DNA of 53,355 bases. Origin: an uncultured Candidatus Hydrogenedens sp. GTDB taxonomy: Bacteria > Myxococcota > UBA4151. The notes beneath the pieces are model-generated. The model was not told where the DNA came from. It saw only the letters and a list, made by a program, of their open reading frames with translations, and did not search any database. Positions 28,088-36,639 of this stretch are shown here, in pieces; position 1 is the first letter of the stretch, and every line of letters starts with the position of its first letter. The stretch is taken from the NCBI GenBank assembly GCA_902574205.1, contig CACGMS010000005.1:1-53355 (forward strand), given 5' to 3'. The translations under genes were made by a program, and so were the position numbers.

Positions 28088-28890
28088 GAACGACTCACGA
28101 TTTGCGAGGGAGACGATTCAACCTCTGAGCTCCAGCCCTGATGCAAAGCTCTTCGAGTCGTCTCGAGCAACTCTCGACTGCGCGGCTTGGCAAAGAAGCG
28201 CATCATCGCCCACGTCTGCCAAGGCCAAGGTAGGGGTAGCTTTCTGGCTTGCACCTTCGGTTTTTGCGGATAGAAAACCTGGAGCTTGACGGAACCAAAA
28301 TCATCGACTTTCTGCTGGTGGGTCTCAAACTCAAGAGTTGGCGGCAAAAGGCGATACAAAGACGGCGTCAGCGCCAAATACTCACTCGATGGTATTGTGT
28401 TTTTCAATAACCGATGGGCAAAGATAACCGCTTCTCCAGCAAGCTCTTCAAAACGTGAGACCGGCTTGATCATAAACTCGCCGGCGTGGGCGATGATTTT
28501 TATGCGCAAATCACCGCGTTCACAACACGCTTGGCACAAACAACCATCGCACGCCTTTAAGTGCTCTAATTCTTGATTAAAAGCAGCAAACGCTTGCTGC
28601 AGACGACCCACTAATTGGGGCGCTAGTCGAGCGGGGTCATCGCAAACCGCATAAAATAGAGCGGCGTCACCTTCGAGTTTATTGACCACCAATAGATCGT
28701 CGAGGTGATCGATAACCGCTTCGAGTAAAATCGAAATAATGGCTTCGGCATGCTCTTGAGTGACGCGCTGGTTTCGTTGTTCAAGAGCTTTTATTCCAAA
28801 TCGCTTATGATCCATAATAAAGCGAGTATAACCAGAGATATCTGCCAATACGATAAACCCTAAATGCGATTCAATCGTACTTGGTGACAT
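28084..28890 (-). CDS. DUF2652-type class III nucleotidyl-cyclase-like protein
   Basis: This protein (268 residues from the chosen start) resembles the class III adenylate cyclase fold as found in DUF2652 proteins. The N-terminal LADISGYTRFI and the later KLEGDAALFY each carry an Asp at a metal-binding position. A Cys cluster (CDGCLCQACC, about residues 155-165) follows, then LRIKIIAHAGEF. Whether it makes a cyclic nucleotide cannot be told from sequence. I chose the ATG at 28890, with GGAG about seven bases upstream, over one 18 bases earlier. It is the promoter-proximal partner of the outer-membrane gene downstream. The window also encodes a cNMP-binding transporter-like fusion, a possible receiver for such a signal. 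Confidence 0.7.
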   Translation of the reverse strand: MSPSTIESHLGFIVLADISGYTRFIMDHKRFGIKALEQRNQRVTQEHAEAIISILLEAVIDHLDDLLVVNKLEGDAALFYAVCDDPARLAPQLVGRLQQAFAAFNQELEHLKACDGCLCQACCERGDLRIKIIAHAGEFMIKPVSRFEELAGEAVIFAHRLLKNTIPSSEYLALTPSLYRLLPPTLEFETHQQKVDDFGSVKLQVFYPQKPKVQARKLPLPWPWQTWAMMRFFAKPRSRELLETTRRALHQGWSSEVESSPSQIVSRS

Positions 28891-28993
28891 AACCCCGCTC
28901 CCGATCATTTCCTTAGGTCAAAAGCCTTGTGATCGGCAATGCAGATACTTCGTGTCAGACCCCGCAGGTAGAATCAGCACGAGGAGGTCTGAT

Positions 28994-29476
28994 ATGACAT
29001 TATTTCTCGATCCAGTCGCAAGTCTCAAGCAAGATACCTTGGTATTTCGAGCCCAGGCTCGGCACGAAAATGAAATCGCTCCTCACTTAGGTCGCCTCCT
29101 TCCGACTGGTGGCTATTTATTTACCGAACAGGTTCAAGAGCGCCTGGCGCAAATTACCAGCTTAACCTTCGCTAAGATCCTGCCCACCGGCAGTGCTCCA
29201 CCTCGCATTGATGTCACGACAGACCGACAAATTACGCTGCGCACGCAACATGCCAACCCAGAGGACGCCGCGCGTCGATTTGCCGCAGAGTTATGGCGCT
29301 GTGGTCACGCAAGCCAAATTGAAACGAAATCACTCGGACAGCTTGAGGTCCTGATAAACAGGCTTCCTGTTCGTGTTCGTTTCACTCCAGATCGACGCGC
29401 TTTACTGCGCTATTTGCACCAGCGGCTTGAAGGCAGAAAAACACAATTGGCAACGTTGGCAGATCGTTGTGGTTGA
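28994..29476 (+). CDS. Hypothetical protein upstream of holB
   Basis: I do not recognise this 160-residue soluble protein. It has no signal peptide or membrane span. The sequence is rich in Arg, Thr and Leu and looks alpha/beta, with segments such as LAQITSLTFAKILPTG, then AARRFAAELWRCG, and a basic C-terminus. The ATG at 28994 follows a strong GAGGAGG site. The frame is open 42 bases further upstream but without a site. The downstream holB reading frame begins near or overlaps its stop, suggesting co-transcription with the replication gene. It is divergent from the DUF2652 gene. No function is proposed. Confidence 0.6.
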   Translation: MTLFLDPVASLKQDTLVFRAQARHENEIAPHLGRLLPTGGYLFTEQVQERLAQITSLTFAKILPTGSAPPRIDVTTDRQITLRTQHANPEDAARRFAAELWRCGHASQIETKSLGQLEVLINRLPVRVRFTPDRRALLRYLHQRLEGRKTQLATLADRCG

Positions 29477-29508
29477 CGCCCTGCTGCGCATCGTCAACAA
29501 AGTCCGAC

Positions 29509-30483
29509 ATGAGCGCACAAGAAGACCGACTCAAACAGGTTGTTTCGGGATGGCAATCCCGGGGTCAATGGCCTCATGCTCTATTGTTGAGCGGCGCCTC
29601 TGCGCCCTTCCTACTCAAACTCGCTACCCATCTCGCTAAAACAAGGCTTTGCCTTACGGGTACAGGCTGCGGGCATTGTGACTCTTGTCGAGTTTTTGAA
29701 GCGGGAAATCATCTTGATTTCCACCTTCTTGCCTCACGAGTCACCGCCGAGGAACTCAATCTTAATATCGACATCGAAGGCCCAACAACGACCAGGCGGC
29801 TGATTCGAAAAGAACAGGTTTCAGCAACGCTCAGACAGCTTTCCCTGCGTGCTCAGCGAGAGCAAGGCTGGCGTGTCCTGCTTTTAGTGAACCCAGAGGA
29901 ACTTCATGGTGCCTCAGCAAACGCCCTGCTCAAATCCCTTGAAGAACCGGGGGAGCGAGTTTTCTTTATTTTGATTTCAAACCAACCACGAGCAGTGCTT
30001 GAAACCATTATTAGTCGCTGTCAGCAGCTGACGTTACCGCCCCCGACGCGCGACGAGCTCACTCAAACACTCATCGAAGAAGGCTGTGACCCAACACTGG
30101 CTCAAACCCTCGCTGAGCTTCAGCGGCGCGGTCTTCATTTTGCTGAATCTGACTTTGCTGGGCGTCGACAGCTCGTGGTCAGCTGGCTAGCCGCCATGGC
30201 GAACAACCAAGACCATCAAAGACTGCTCAATCTCGATCAAATCAGCAAAGACCAAGCACCGGATCAAATCCTAGAACTCGCGTTGTCCTTGACCTTAGAC
30301 CTCATGCGCTTGCAGAGCGGCATGCCAACCACCGAACTCACTCATCGAGATTTAACGCATCAGTTACGCGAGCTTGCTCAAGCTGGACCTTGGATCAACC
30401 TATCACAAACTCTTGCCGCCGCTCGGCCGGCACTCAAACGCAACTTACGCCTATCGAGCCTGCTCATGGGAGCGACCATATGA
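29509..30483 (+). CDS. holB: DNA polymerase III delta-prime subunit (HolB)
   Basis: HolB is the delta-prime subunit of the clamp loader that places the DnaN sliding clamp on DNA. The product (324 residues from the chosen start) has the zinc module CGHCDSC, the AAA+ helix region ASANALLKSLEEPGERVFFILIS and the sensor-type ISRCQQLTLPPP. The P-loop region (LLLSGASAPFLLKLA) lacks a proper Walker A, as expected for delta-prime. I chose the ATG at 29509. A TTG at 29467, overlapping the previous gene, is also possible because the ribosome site at 29509 is weak. Its stop overlaps the next gene start (ATGA at 30480). Confidence 0.88.
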   Translation: MSAQEDRLKQVVSGWQSRGQWPHALLLSGASAPFLLKLATHLAKTRLCLTGTGCGHCDSCRVFEAGNHLDFHLLASRVTAEELNLNIDIEGPTTTRRLIRKEQVSATLRQLSLRAQREQGWRVLLLVNPEELHGASANALLKSLEEPGERVFFILISNQPRAVLETIISRCQQLTLPPPTRDELTQTLIEEGCDPTLAQTLAELQRRGLHFAESDFAGRRQLVVSWLAAMANNQDHQRLLNLDQISKDQAPDQILELALSLTLDLMRLQSGMPTTELTHRDLTHQLRELAQAGPWINLSQTLAAARPALKRNLRLSSLLMGATI

Positions 30484-31031
30484 GATACACATTAGGAATA
30501 ATGGTTCTTGCGCTGGCCTGTCAGCCGCGCCCTCTCGATGTGATTGAAGAGCGCGCCGAATTTCCGCGCGACTCACTACGCAATGATCGGTTATTGATCG
30601 ACGAACTTCCGAAAGATGCAGAGCGTTTCTCAGTCACTTTCGAAGATCAAATCGAACTCATCGGCGGAAAAATAAGTCCAAAAGACCCAAAACCCGGCCA
30701 AGAAATTGCAGTGACCGCTTATTACAAAGTCCTCAAACCACTACCTGAAAGCTGGAAACTGTTCGTCCATCTCGACGGTGTCGGTATTGCTAATCGGATG
30801 CACGGAGATCACTGTCCCTGTAACGGTCGATACCCCACGAGCTATTGGCAGCCGAAAGAAATCGTAGCTGATACGACCTATATTGCCACTCATGGGCACC
30901 CGCGCGCCGATTACATCGTCTGGACCGGGTTTTATATCGACAAGAGACGCATGCGAGTTAGTCAGGCGGATCCAGGTCGTAAAGACAAAGACAACCGCGG
31001 CAGGATTGCGCGGTTAACCCTCGGTCAATAA
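30480..31031 (+). CDS. Lipoprotein with beta-sandwich domain
   Basis: The 183-residue product has a lipoprotein signal (MRYTLGIMVLALAC), so it should be membrane-anchored. The mature protein contains a beta-sandwich-type domain from about residue 60 (PGQEIAVTAYYKVLKPLPESW, KLFVHLDGVG, GRYPTSYWQPKE). This is similar in pattern to small Ig-like domains appended to glycan-active membrane proteins. A CPC motif is present (HCPCNG). The start overlaps the holB stop by four bases, and the TPR gene starts at the base immediately after its stop. The three genes form one tight operon, though a functional link to HolB is not obvious. Confidence 0.7.
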   Translation: MRYTLGIMVLALACQPRPLDVIEERAEFPRDSLRNDRLLIDELPKDAERFSVTFEDQIELIGGKISPKDPKPGQEIAVTAYYKVLKPLPESWKLFVHLDGVGIANRMHGDHCPCNGRYPTSYWQPKEIVADTTYIATHGHPRADYIVWTGFYIDKRRMRVSQADPGRKDKDNRGRIARLTLGQ

Positions 31032-33572
31032 ATGCTTTCAGGGTGGATACTTGGGTTGCTCTACGCTGCCCTGAGCTCCGCTCAGATGCAGGAAATTACA
31101 ACGCTGTTGCAGCGCGGTCAGATGGCCGAGGCGCTGACTATGCTCGAGCCGCTAGCCAAACGCCACAAAGAGGATCCAATCATTGCGGGTCTGCTCGGGC
31201 GGGCGCGATTGCACGCCGGTGATGCAAAGGGAGCCATCGAACCGCTAAAAAAATCGCTCACTCAACTCAAATCGGATGGCGAAGGCTTTAGCAATCTTGG
31301 CGTTGCATTCATGCAAACGAAACAAACGAAAGAAGCGGCTCAAGCCTTTGCTCAAGCGGTTGTTTTAATGCCGAGACAACCACAAGCATGGCGTAATCTT
31401 GCTGGCGCTTATACGCACTTGAGTCGGCACATCGATGCGCGCAAAGCCTGGAAACGCTACATCGGCTTTAAACCTCAAGACGGCGAGGCTCGCTGTGTTT
31501 ACGGTGGACTGCTCCTCGCCTCCGACCAAATTCGAGATGCGGCTATTCATCTGCGGTTTGGCTCGAAAACTACACAAGACATCGTCTGCCTTCATGATTA
31601 TGCGGACGCCCTTGGGCGATTAAAGCAACCCAAGAAGGCGCTCGAGATTCTCGACCGGCTGATCCGTTTAGATCAACGCAACGCCCACGCATTTTATCTG
31701 CGCGCCTACATTTTGATCGATGAAGGACCCCAAAAGGCAAACCAGGCGCTACAGGCCTTAGAGACAAGCATTAAGATCGCGCCCAAACGCGCCGCAAGTC
31801 ACCACCTCAAGGGTTATATTCTTGAGCGCATGGAGCGACGCGAAGAGGCTCTTTTAGCCTATGCGCGCGCCGTCGATCTGGAACCCAAAAATATGACTTA
31901 CCAGCAAGCGAAAGCGGTCGCTCGAGTCCGTATTGGCGAGGGCGAAAAAGCACAAAAATCACTCCATCAAATTCTGCGTAAACAACCGAAAAATGAAGAG
32001 GTTCGACGCGCATTGGCTCATGTTTATATGAACGCAAAAAACTGGAAAAAAGCAGATCAATTATTGCGTCAAGCGCCTGAGCAGACGCTTGAAATAAAAA
32101 CCGATATCGCCGTGATTCAATTATCTTCCGGTCAGATAAAAAAGTCGCTCAAACACTTGCGCAAACTCGCCAGTGAAAATCCGAGAAACCGTGTCGTCAT
32201 TTATAATCTAGCGCTCGCCCTGCGCCGCTCTGGCACCATGAAAGAAGCGTATCAATACGCAAGCTTGGCTCGTCAATTAACAGGATCTGGCGACGATGAA
32301 TTAATTCTTGAAACGCGACTATTACTCGAGCTGGGTCGAACGCAAGACGCGCTAACCTTACTCAACAGCCAAAACAAACCGCAGAGTTATGAATTCATGT
32401 TCCTGCGCACGCGCTGTTATCGACTGCTGGCGCGACTTCCCGAGGCCCTAAAGTCGAGTCGAAACGCAGAAAAACTTGGTAAGAATGACGACCAACGTCG
32501 AGCTGTTCGTCGCCTGCGTGGAAAAATCCTTACTGATCTCGGTCGAAGCGCCGAAGCGATAGGCCTCTTTAGAGAACAAGGCGCAAGCCCTGCCGAGCTT
32601 GGAATAGCACTGAGCCGAGCCGGCCGAGCGAAAGAAGCACTCAAAGTGCTCAAAACCGCAAAGCGCCAAGGACAACCAGACGTTGAAGTTGAGCTCGCCT
32701 ATGCTGCGGCTTTAGGCGCCGTTGGTCGACACCAGCGCGCGCTGTCGGTCTTAACTCAAGCACGCAAAAAATGGCCGCTCCATGGGGGGCTGATCAACGA
32801 CACGGCGATGGCTTGGTTAGGAGCTGGAGATAAGAATCGTGCTGTTCGGTTGCTCAAACAAGGCCTCAAAGACAACCCAAATCACTCTGCTTTGGCTCGA
32901 AATTACGCGCAGCATTTAGTCGATACGAAAAGATATCATCAAGCAACTCAGTTGCTACGAAAAACGATCGCATTAAGACCTCATGAAGGCCAACTCCATA
33001 CGCACCTCGGCGAAATTTTGATGACCCTAAAAAGGAACGAAGAGGCACGAGCAGCGTTCACTCAAGCGCTTGACGCAGGAACACCCGATTTACTCGCTAA
33101 AGCGCGCTTAGGCGATCTCTTACGTCGCTCCGGCAAACTCGATGCAGCCATTCAAAAGTATAAAGAGGCGCTCAACCAACAATCAAATATGATTGAGGCG
33201 CACAATGGTCTCGGGATGGCACTGCATGGACTTGAGCGCTTTGATCAAGCCATCGCCCAATACAGAAAAGGGTTAGCCCACCGTCCAAATGATCCTGATT
33301 TGCATAATAATTTAGGTTCAAGTTTTTATCTCAAAGGTGAGTTTAACTCGGCGTTAACCGCTTTTGAACGAGCCACGAAGGCGAACCCGAAAGAGCCTCG
33401 ATTTTGGCGGAATCAAATTATGATTCTCAAAGAACAAGGACGACTTGAAGAAGCCGGTAAACGCCTAAATACGGCTCAGTCTGAGCTTCCCAACAATGCA
33501 TCGTTGAACAATGAAGCACTCAGTCTAGAACGAGCTAAAACTGCTCGCGACCGACTGCGCGTCACCCCTTAG
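31032..33572 (+). CDS. Large tetratricopeptide-repeat protein
   Basis: This 846-residue protein has a hydrophobic signal-like N-terminus (MLSGWILGLLYAALSSAQ). About 20 tandem TPR units of roughly 34 residues then span nearly the whole length, with the typical pattern of conserved Ala, Gly and Leu (for example AWRNLAGAYTHLSRHIDARKA, then LHNNLGSSFYLKGEFNSAL). TPR arrays are protein-interaction scaffolds. The export signal suggests a periplasmic or outer-membrane-associated assembly factor. It starts directly after the lipoprotein stop. Its last 11 bases overlap the convergent rlmB gene. No enzymatic domain is seen. Confidence 0.85.
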   Translation: MLSGWILGLLYAALSSAQMQEITTLLQRGQMAEALTMLEPLAKRHKEDPIIAGLLGRARLHAGDAKGAIEPLKKSLTQLKSDGEGFSNLGVAFMQTKQTKEAAQAFAQAVVLMPRQPQAWRNLAGAYTHLSRHIDARKAWKRYIGFKPQDGEARCVYGGLLLASDQIRDAAIHLRFGSKTTQDIVCLHDYADALGRLKQPKKALEILDRLIRLDQRNAHAFYLRAYILIDEGPQKANQALQALETSIKIAPKRAASHHLKGYILERMERREEALLAYARAVDLEPKNMTYQQAKAVARVRIGEGEKAQKSLHQILRKQPKNEEVRRALAHVYMNAKNWKKADQLLRQAPEQTLEIKTDIAVIQLSSGQIKKSLKHLRKLASENPRNRVVIYNLALALRRSGTMKEAYQYASLARQLTGSGDDELILETRLLLELGRTQDALTLLNSQNKPQSYEFMFLRTRCYRLLARLPEALKSSRNAEKLGKNDDQRRAVRRLRGKILTDLGRSAEAIGLFREQGASPAELGIALSRAGRAKEALKVLKTAKRQGQPDVEVELAYAAALGAVGRHQRALSVLTQARKKWPLHGGLINDTAMAWLGAGDKNRAVRLLKQGLKDNPNHSALARNYAQHLVDTKRYHQATQLLRKTIALRPHEGQLHTHLGEILMTLKRNEEARAAFTQALDAGTPDLLAKARLGDLLRRSGKLDAAIQKYKEALNQQSNMIEAHNGLGMALHGLERFDQAIAQYRKGLAHRPNDPDLHNNLGSSFYLKGEFNSALTAFERATKANPKEPRFWRNQIMILKEQGRLEEAGKRLNTAQSELPNNASLNNEALSLERAKTARDRLRVTP

Positions 33573-34266
33573 CGCGACGAACCGCATCCAAGCACAGCGC
33601 CGTGCTAACGCTGACATTTAAACTCTCAAAAGAGCGCAACATAGGCAGGCGGAAAATTCCATCGCAACGCTTGAGGACGCCTGGTCTGATTCCTTTCGCT
33701 TCGCTTCCCAAAACGAGCACTAAAGGCTCCGTGAGATCAAAATCATCAAGTACTGACTTTCCTTCGATATCGGCAGCAAAAATCCAACGCCCCGCTTTTT
33801 TATACTCGTCGAGGGTACGCGCTAAGTTGGTCACCTGAACAACGGGCAACAAAGATGCTGCGCCTGCCGATGCCCGCTCGGCGCCCGGTGTGACTGAAGC
33901 TGCGCCGTGTTTTGGAATCACAACCCCAGCCCCACCTAAAGCATACGTCGATCGAATAATTGCACCGAGATTACCGGCGTCTTCTACCCCATCTAAAGCA
34001 ACAATCGGCCCAGCATCCTGCAACAAACGTTCAGACGTCGCATAGTCATACCGACGCACCTCAAGAGCGACACCTTGGTGTCGGACTCCAGCAGAACGCT
34101 GATCCAATTCCTGGCGTGCTGCGGAACGTACTTTAATACCTAATTGCTTGGCCTGAGCTTGAAGCGAATCAAGTCGAGGATTGCTGGCTTGTACAATTAA
34201 AAGTTGACCTCGACCGCTACCCAACGCTTCACGAACCGCGTGAATTCCGAAAACAATATCACTCAT
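33562..34266 (-). CDS. rlmB: TrmH/SpoU-family RNA 2'-O-methyltransferase (RlmB-like)
   Basis: This SAM-dependent SPOUT enzyme probably methylates a ribose in 23S rRNA (Gm2251 in E. coli RlmB). The 234 residues show the RlmB-type N-terminal substrate-binding domain (FGIHAVREAL). The three SpoU motifs follow: DGVEDAGNLGAIIRSTYALG, then LVLGSEAKGIRPGVL, then SFESLNVSVSTALCL with the knot-forming Asn and Ser. The length is near that of E. coli RlmB (243). The start overlaps the pyrF stop by four bases, placing it last in a five-gene minus-strand operon. The family is certain; RlmB rather than another TrmH relative is likely but not proven. Confidence 0.88.
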   Translation of the reverse strand: MSDIVFGIHAVREALGSGRGQLLIVQASNPRLDSLQAQAKQLGIKVRSAARQELDQRSAGVRHQGVALEVRRYDYATSERLLQDAGPIVALDGVEDAGNLGAIIRSTYALGGAGVVIPKHGAASVTPGAERASAGAASLLPVVQVTNLARTLDEYKKAGRWIFAADIEGKSVLDDFDLTEPLVLVLGSEAKGIRPGVLKRCDGIFRLPMLRSFESLNVSVSTALCLDAVRRAKG

Positions 34267-34946
34267 TGCATCGCCTTAAGTATCATTTGAGCTGCTGCTC
34301 TCGGGTCAGTTGCCGACCGAATTGGGCGCCCGACCACTAAGAGATTAGCACCATCTTGCAAGGCCTGACCGGGGGTCGCTATACGCTTTTGATCGCCAAC
34401 ATCACTACCTGTGGGCCGGATACCCGGGCAAACCAGAAACACCTGCTCACCTAATTCCGCGCGCAGCGCCTGAGCTTCAAGAGCAGAACACACTAAACCT
34501 GAAATTCCTGCTTGAGTTGCAGTTTGCGCTAAACGATGAACCTGCTCAGCAGGAGGATGACTCACGCCAACCGCTGCAAGCTCGTGTTCGTCCATGCTAG
34601 TCAATACAGTCACCGCAAGCAGTTGAATGGATCCGGCAGCTTGTTGTGCAGCGCAAAGCATGGCTGGACCTCCACCGGCATGGACCGTCAAATAATCGAT
34701 TTCAAGCACGGCGAGACGATCGATTGCAGAGGCTACGGTATTGGGAATATCATGAAGTTTGAGATCTAAAAATACCTGTCGTCCCTGCGCTTTGATGCGG
34801 CGGACCAAATCAGGACCTTCGGCATAAAACAACTGCATACCAATTTTGAATACGCCGACAAAATCGATGGTTGCAGCAACCAACTCAAGCGCTTCCTTCG
34901 AATTCGATACATCAAGTGCTAAGGCTAACTGATCTCGTTTGTTCAT
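34263..34946 (-). CDS. pyrF: Orotidine 5'-phosphate decarboxylase
   Basis: PyrF converts OMP to UMP, the last step of de novo pyrimidine synthesis. The 227-residue TIM barrel shows the N-terminal LALALDVSN and VGVFKIGMQLF. The catalytic signature FLDLKLHDIPNTV has the essential Asp-Lys-x-x-x-Asp arrangement. VCPGIRPTGSDVGDQKRI and LVVGRPI near the C-terminus form the phosphate gripper. Length and order fit the bacterial group I enzyme. Start and stop overlap the neighbouring genes by four bases each, between the metallo-beta-lactamase-fold gene and rlmB. Confidence 0.96.
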   Translation of the reverse strand: MNKRDQLALALDVSNSKEALELVAATIDFVGVFKIGMQLFYAEGPDLVRRIKAQGRQVFLDLKLHDIPNTVASAIDRLAVLEIDYLTVHAGGGPAMLCAAQQAAGSIQLLAVTVLTSMDEHELAAVGVSHPPAEQVHRLAQTATQAGISGLVCSALEAQALRAELGEQVFLVCPGIRPTGSDVGDQKRIATPGQALQDGANLLVVGRPIRSATDPRAAAQMILKAMQ

Positions 34947-35854
34947 CGATAATTATCCCCCACTCCGGCGCAATCGGCATAACCGAGCAAAAAACCCAAC
35001 CTTAATCCGACAAGCGGCAGCGGAACCTCACCAAAAACCGATTGCAACAAGGTGGGCAAATCCGGCGGGTCATCAAATTGGGACCAGGCTTTGGTCACCC
35101 GATGTGTGGTGCGCTCATAGGCTGCTTTAGCTCGCCGCGCGACGCTACTCACCTCAGGTAACTCCTCACCGTGCGACGGAAGCGCTCTACCGCCTATTTG
35201 CGCCAGTCGCTCGAGAGATTCGAGCAATTGGGGTAACGCAGGAATTCGGCGCCCATTAGCATCAAAATACACCTGAGGTGGTGCCAAATTTGTCTGGAAC
35301 ACGTTGTCACCACTGATCACTTGGTTGAGTTGCGGCAACTCAAAGACTAAATGGTGATGATGGTGCCCAGGGTGATGATGAACACGGACTTCAATGCCAC
35401 CAAGCTCAAACTCATCTGCATCATGCAACAAGCGGTCTAAGGACGCTGTGCAGCCACTTTGAGCGATGCGATCAAAACCCCTCAAAATTTGATCATACAT
35501 CTCACCGTGAACACCGACTCGAACTGCGAATTGTTCAAGATGTTGGTGATGTGTGACGACCGTGCGGTACTGGTCTTCATAATACGCTTGAGCGTGCACC
35601 GATGCATAAATCAAAAGATCCGGATACGCTGTGCGTAAGACAGGAAGTCCGCCATAATGATCCTGATGGGCGTGTGTAAGCAACAACAGATCCGGCGCTC
35701 GATCACTCAACGCCTCCATCAATGCCGTTCGACTCGATTCTGATGTATGACCGCTATCGACGAGAATACGGGCATTCGGCGTATCGATAATCGTCGCGTA
35801 CACGCCGCCGCCCCAAGGGAGCGGAAGCTCGACTCTACGCGTCTTAATCTTCAC
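34943..35854 (-). CDS. Metallo-beta-lactamase-fold hydrolase
   Basis: This 303-residue cytoplasmic protein has the MBL metal signature THAHQDHYGG (HxHxDH) around residue 60. Later metal ligands are present in VHHHPGHHHHHLVFEL and SGDNVF. The C-terminal LPSHGEEL supplies a further His. The pattern matches the broad glyoxalase-II/lactonase-like group, and the exact substrate cannot be read from sequence. Translation starts at a GTG that overlaps the stop of the PilZ gene (GTGA), and its own stop overlaps the pyrF start. A run of five His residues in the second ligand motif is unusual. Confidence 0.85.
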   Translation of the reverse strand: MKIKTRRVELPLPWGGGVYATIIDTPNARILVDSGHTSESSRTALMEALSDRAPDLLLLTHAHQDHYGGLPVLRTAYPDLLIYASVHAQAYYEDQYRTVVTHHQHLEQFAVRVGVHGEMYDQILRGFDRIAQSGCTASLDRLLHDADEFELGGIEVRVHHHPGHHHHHLVFELPQLNQVISGDNVFQTNLAPPQVYFDANGRRIPALPQLLESLERLAQIGGRALPSHGEELPEVSSVARRAKAAYERTTHRVTKAWSQFDDPPDLPTLLQSVFGEVPLPLVGLRLGFLLGYADCAGVGDNYR

Positions 35855-36174
35855 GCGCTATACGCATCAATACAGCGCGCAATGGCAACTTCGGTATCAA
35901 AATCCAAACCTTCAAAGATTGCCGCCGCATGAACCGCATGCTCGGCAATGAAGTAACGCTTAATGACCGCCTGAACTCGTCGCGGCTGAAGTTCATCGGG
36001 TAGCTGGAGTGAGACTATCGTCAACGGCATAAACCGAAAAGGCGAGAGATCCTGAAGTCGAAGTCCATTAATCGACAGGTCTCCAGCGCAAGCCACCCAT
36101 TGACCGTCGGTAGTTGCCACCTGAAAAGTCATCGGCACTCGAACACTTTCGCGCCGCTCACTATGTTCAACCAT
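35851..36174 (-). CDS. PilZ-domain protein
   Basis: PilZ domains usually bind cyclic di-GMP and control motility, polysaccharide or virulence functions. This 107-residue single-domain protein has the N-terminal Arg motif (ERRESVRVPMTFQV) and the DLSINGLRL segment, equivalent to the (D/N)xSxxG c-di-GMP-binding motif. Both ligand-binding elements are therefore present. I chose the ATG at 36174 because GGAG lies eight bases upstream and the longer frame (to 36261) mostly re-reads the tusA-like gene in another frame. The start lies inside the last codons of that gene. Confidence 0.8.
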   Translation of the reverse strand: MVEHSERRESVRVPMTFQVATTDGQWVACAGDLSINGLRLQDLSPFRFMPLTIVSLQLPDELQPRRVQAVIKRYFIAEHAVHAAAIFEGLDFDTEVAIARCIDAYSA

Positions 36175-36445
36175 CGGGTTGCTCCGTTTGACCGTAGGCT
36201 TCTTCGGTTGGATCATGGACCAATTTACGAATCCGAAGTTGCCATCGTCCATCCTCAACACAGGTTAATGCCATTAATTCTTGACCCAAAATAGTCAAAC
36301 TGCGCGGGATGCTTTGAGTAGCAGGGTAGTAATCGACATCCACTGTTAATTCTGCCCCAATCGATGCCTTCTCCAGCCAGAGACGTACCCGCACAAAGGT
36401 CAGGGGACAAACCTCACCTCTCAAGTCTAAGTAATCTGCAATCAA
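36167..36445 (-). CDS. TusA-like sulfurtransferase-family protein
   Basis: TusA-family proteins are small carriers that pass persulfide sulfur on a conserved Cys. The 92-residue protein has the family N-terminal pattern YLDLRGEVCPLTFVRVRLWLE. The Cys-Pro is kept, but the second Pro of the usual CPxP is Thr (CPLT). The following beta-alpha-beta order (LTVDVDYYPATQSIPRSL) fits the fold. The start is a TTG with GGGGATAAAGG just upstream. It is the first gene of a minus-strand operon continuing with pilZ, the MBL-fold gene, pyrF and rlmB. Whether it works in tRNA thiolation or another sulfur route is open. Confidence 0.75.
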   Translation of the reverse strand: MIADYLDLRGEVCPLTFVRVRLWLEKASIGAELTVDVDYYPATQSIPRSLTILGQELMALTCVEDGRWQLRIRKLVHDPTEEAYGQTEQPDG

Positions 36446-36639
36446 CCTTTATCCCCTCAAAGTACCTGTCATCACGACCAGCGATCCGGTGATCACAACC
36501 CAAATAAGCGAGCGAGTATCGGATTTAATACGGAGAGGCCGCAACCCATACTGGACTTTTCCGATACACGATTCGCAACCAGAAACTTGACTCTTACCTT
36601 CTGCTCTACGCAGCATACCCACTTGGAAAGGTACCTATC

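Noticed and set aside
36587-36619. TTGACT promoter-like hexamer upstream of the transglutaminase-like gene
   Set aside because: No acceptable -10 hexamer lies at 16-18 bases; the best candidate (CATACC) is about 21 bases away.
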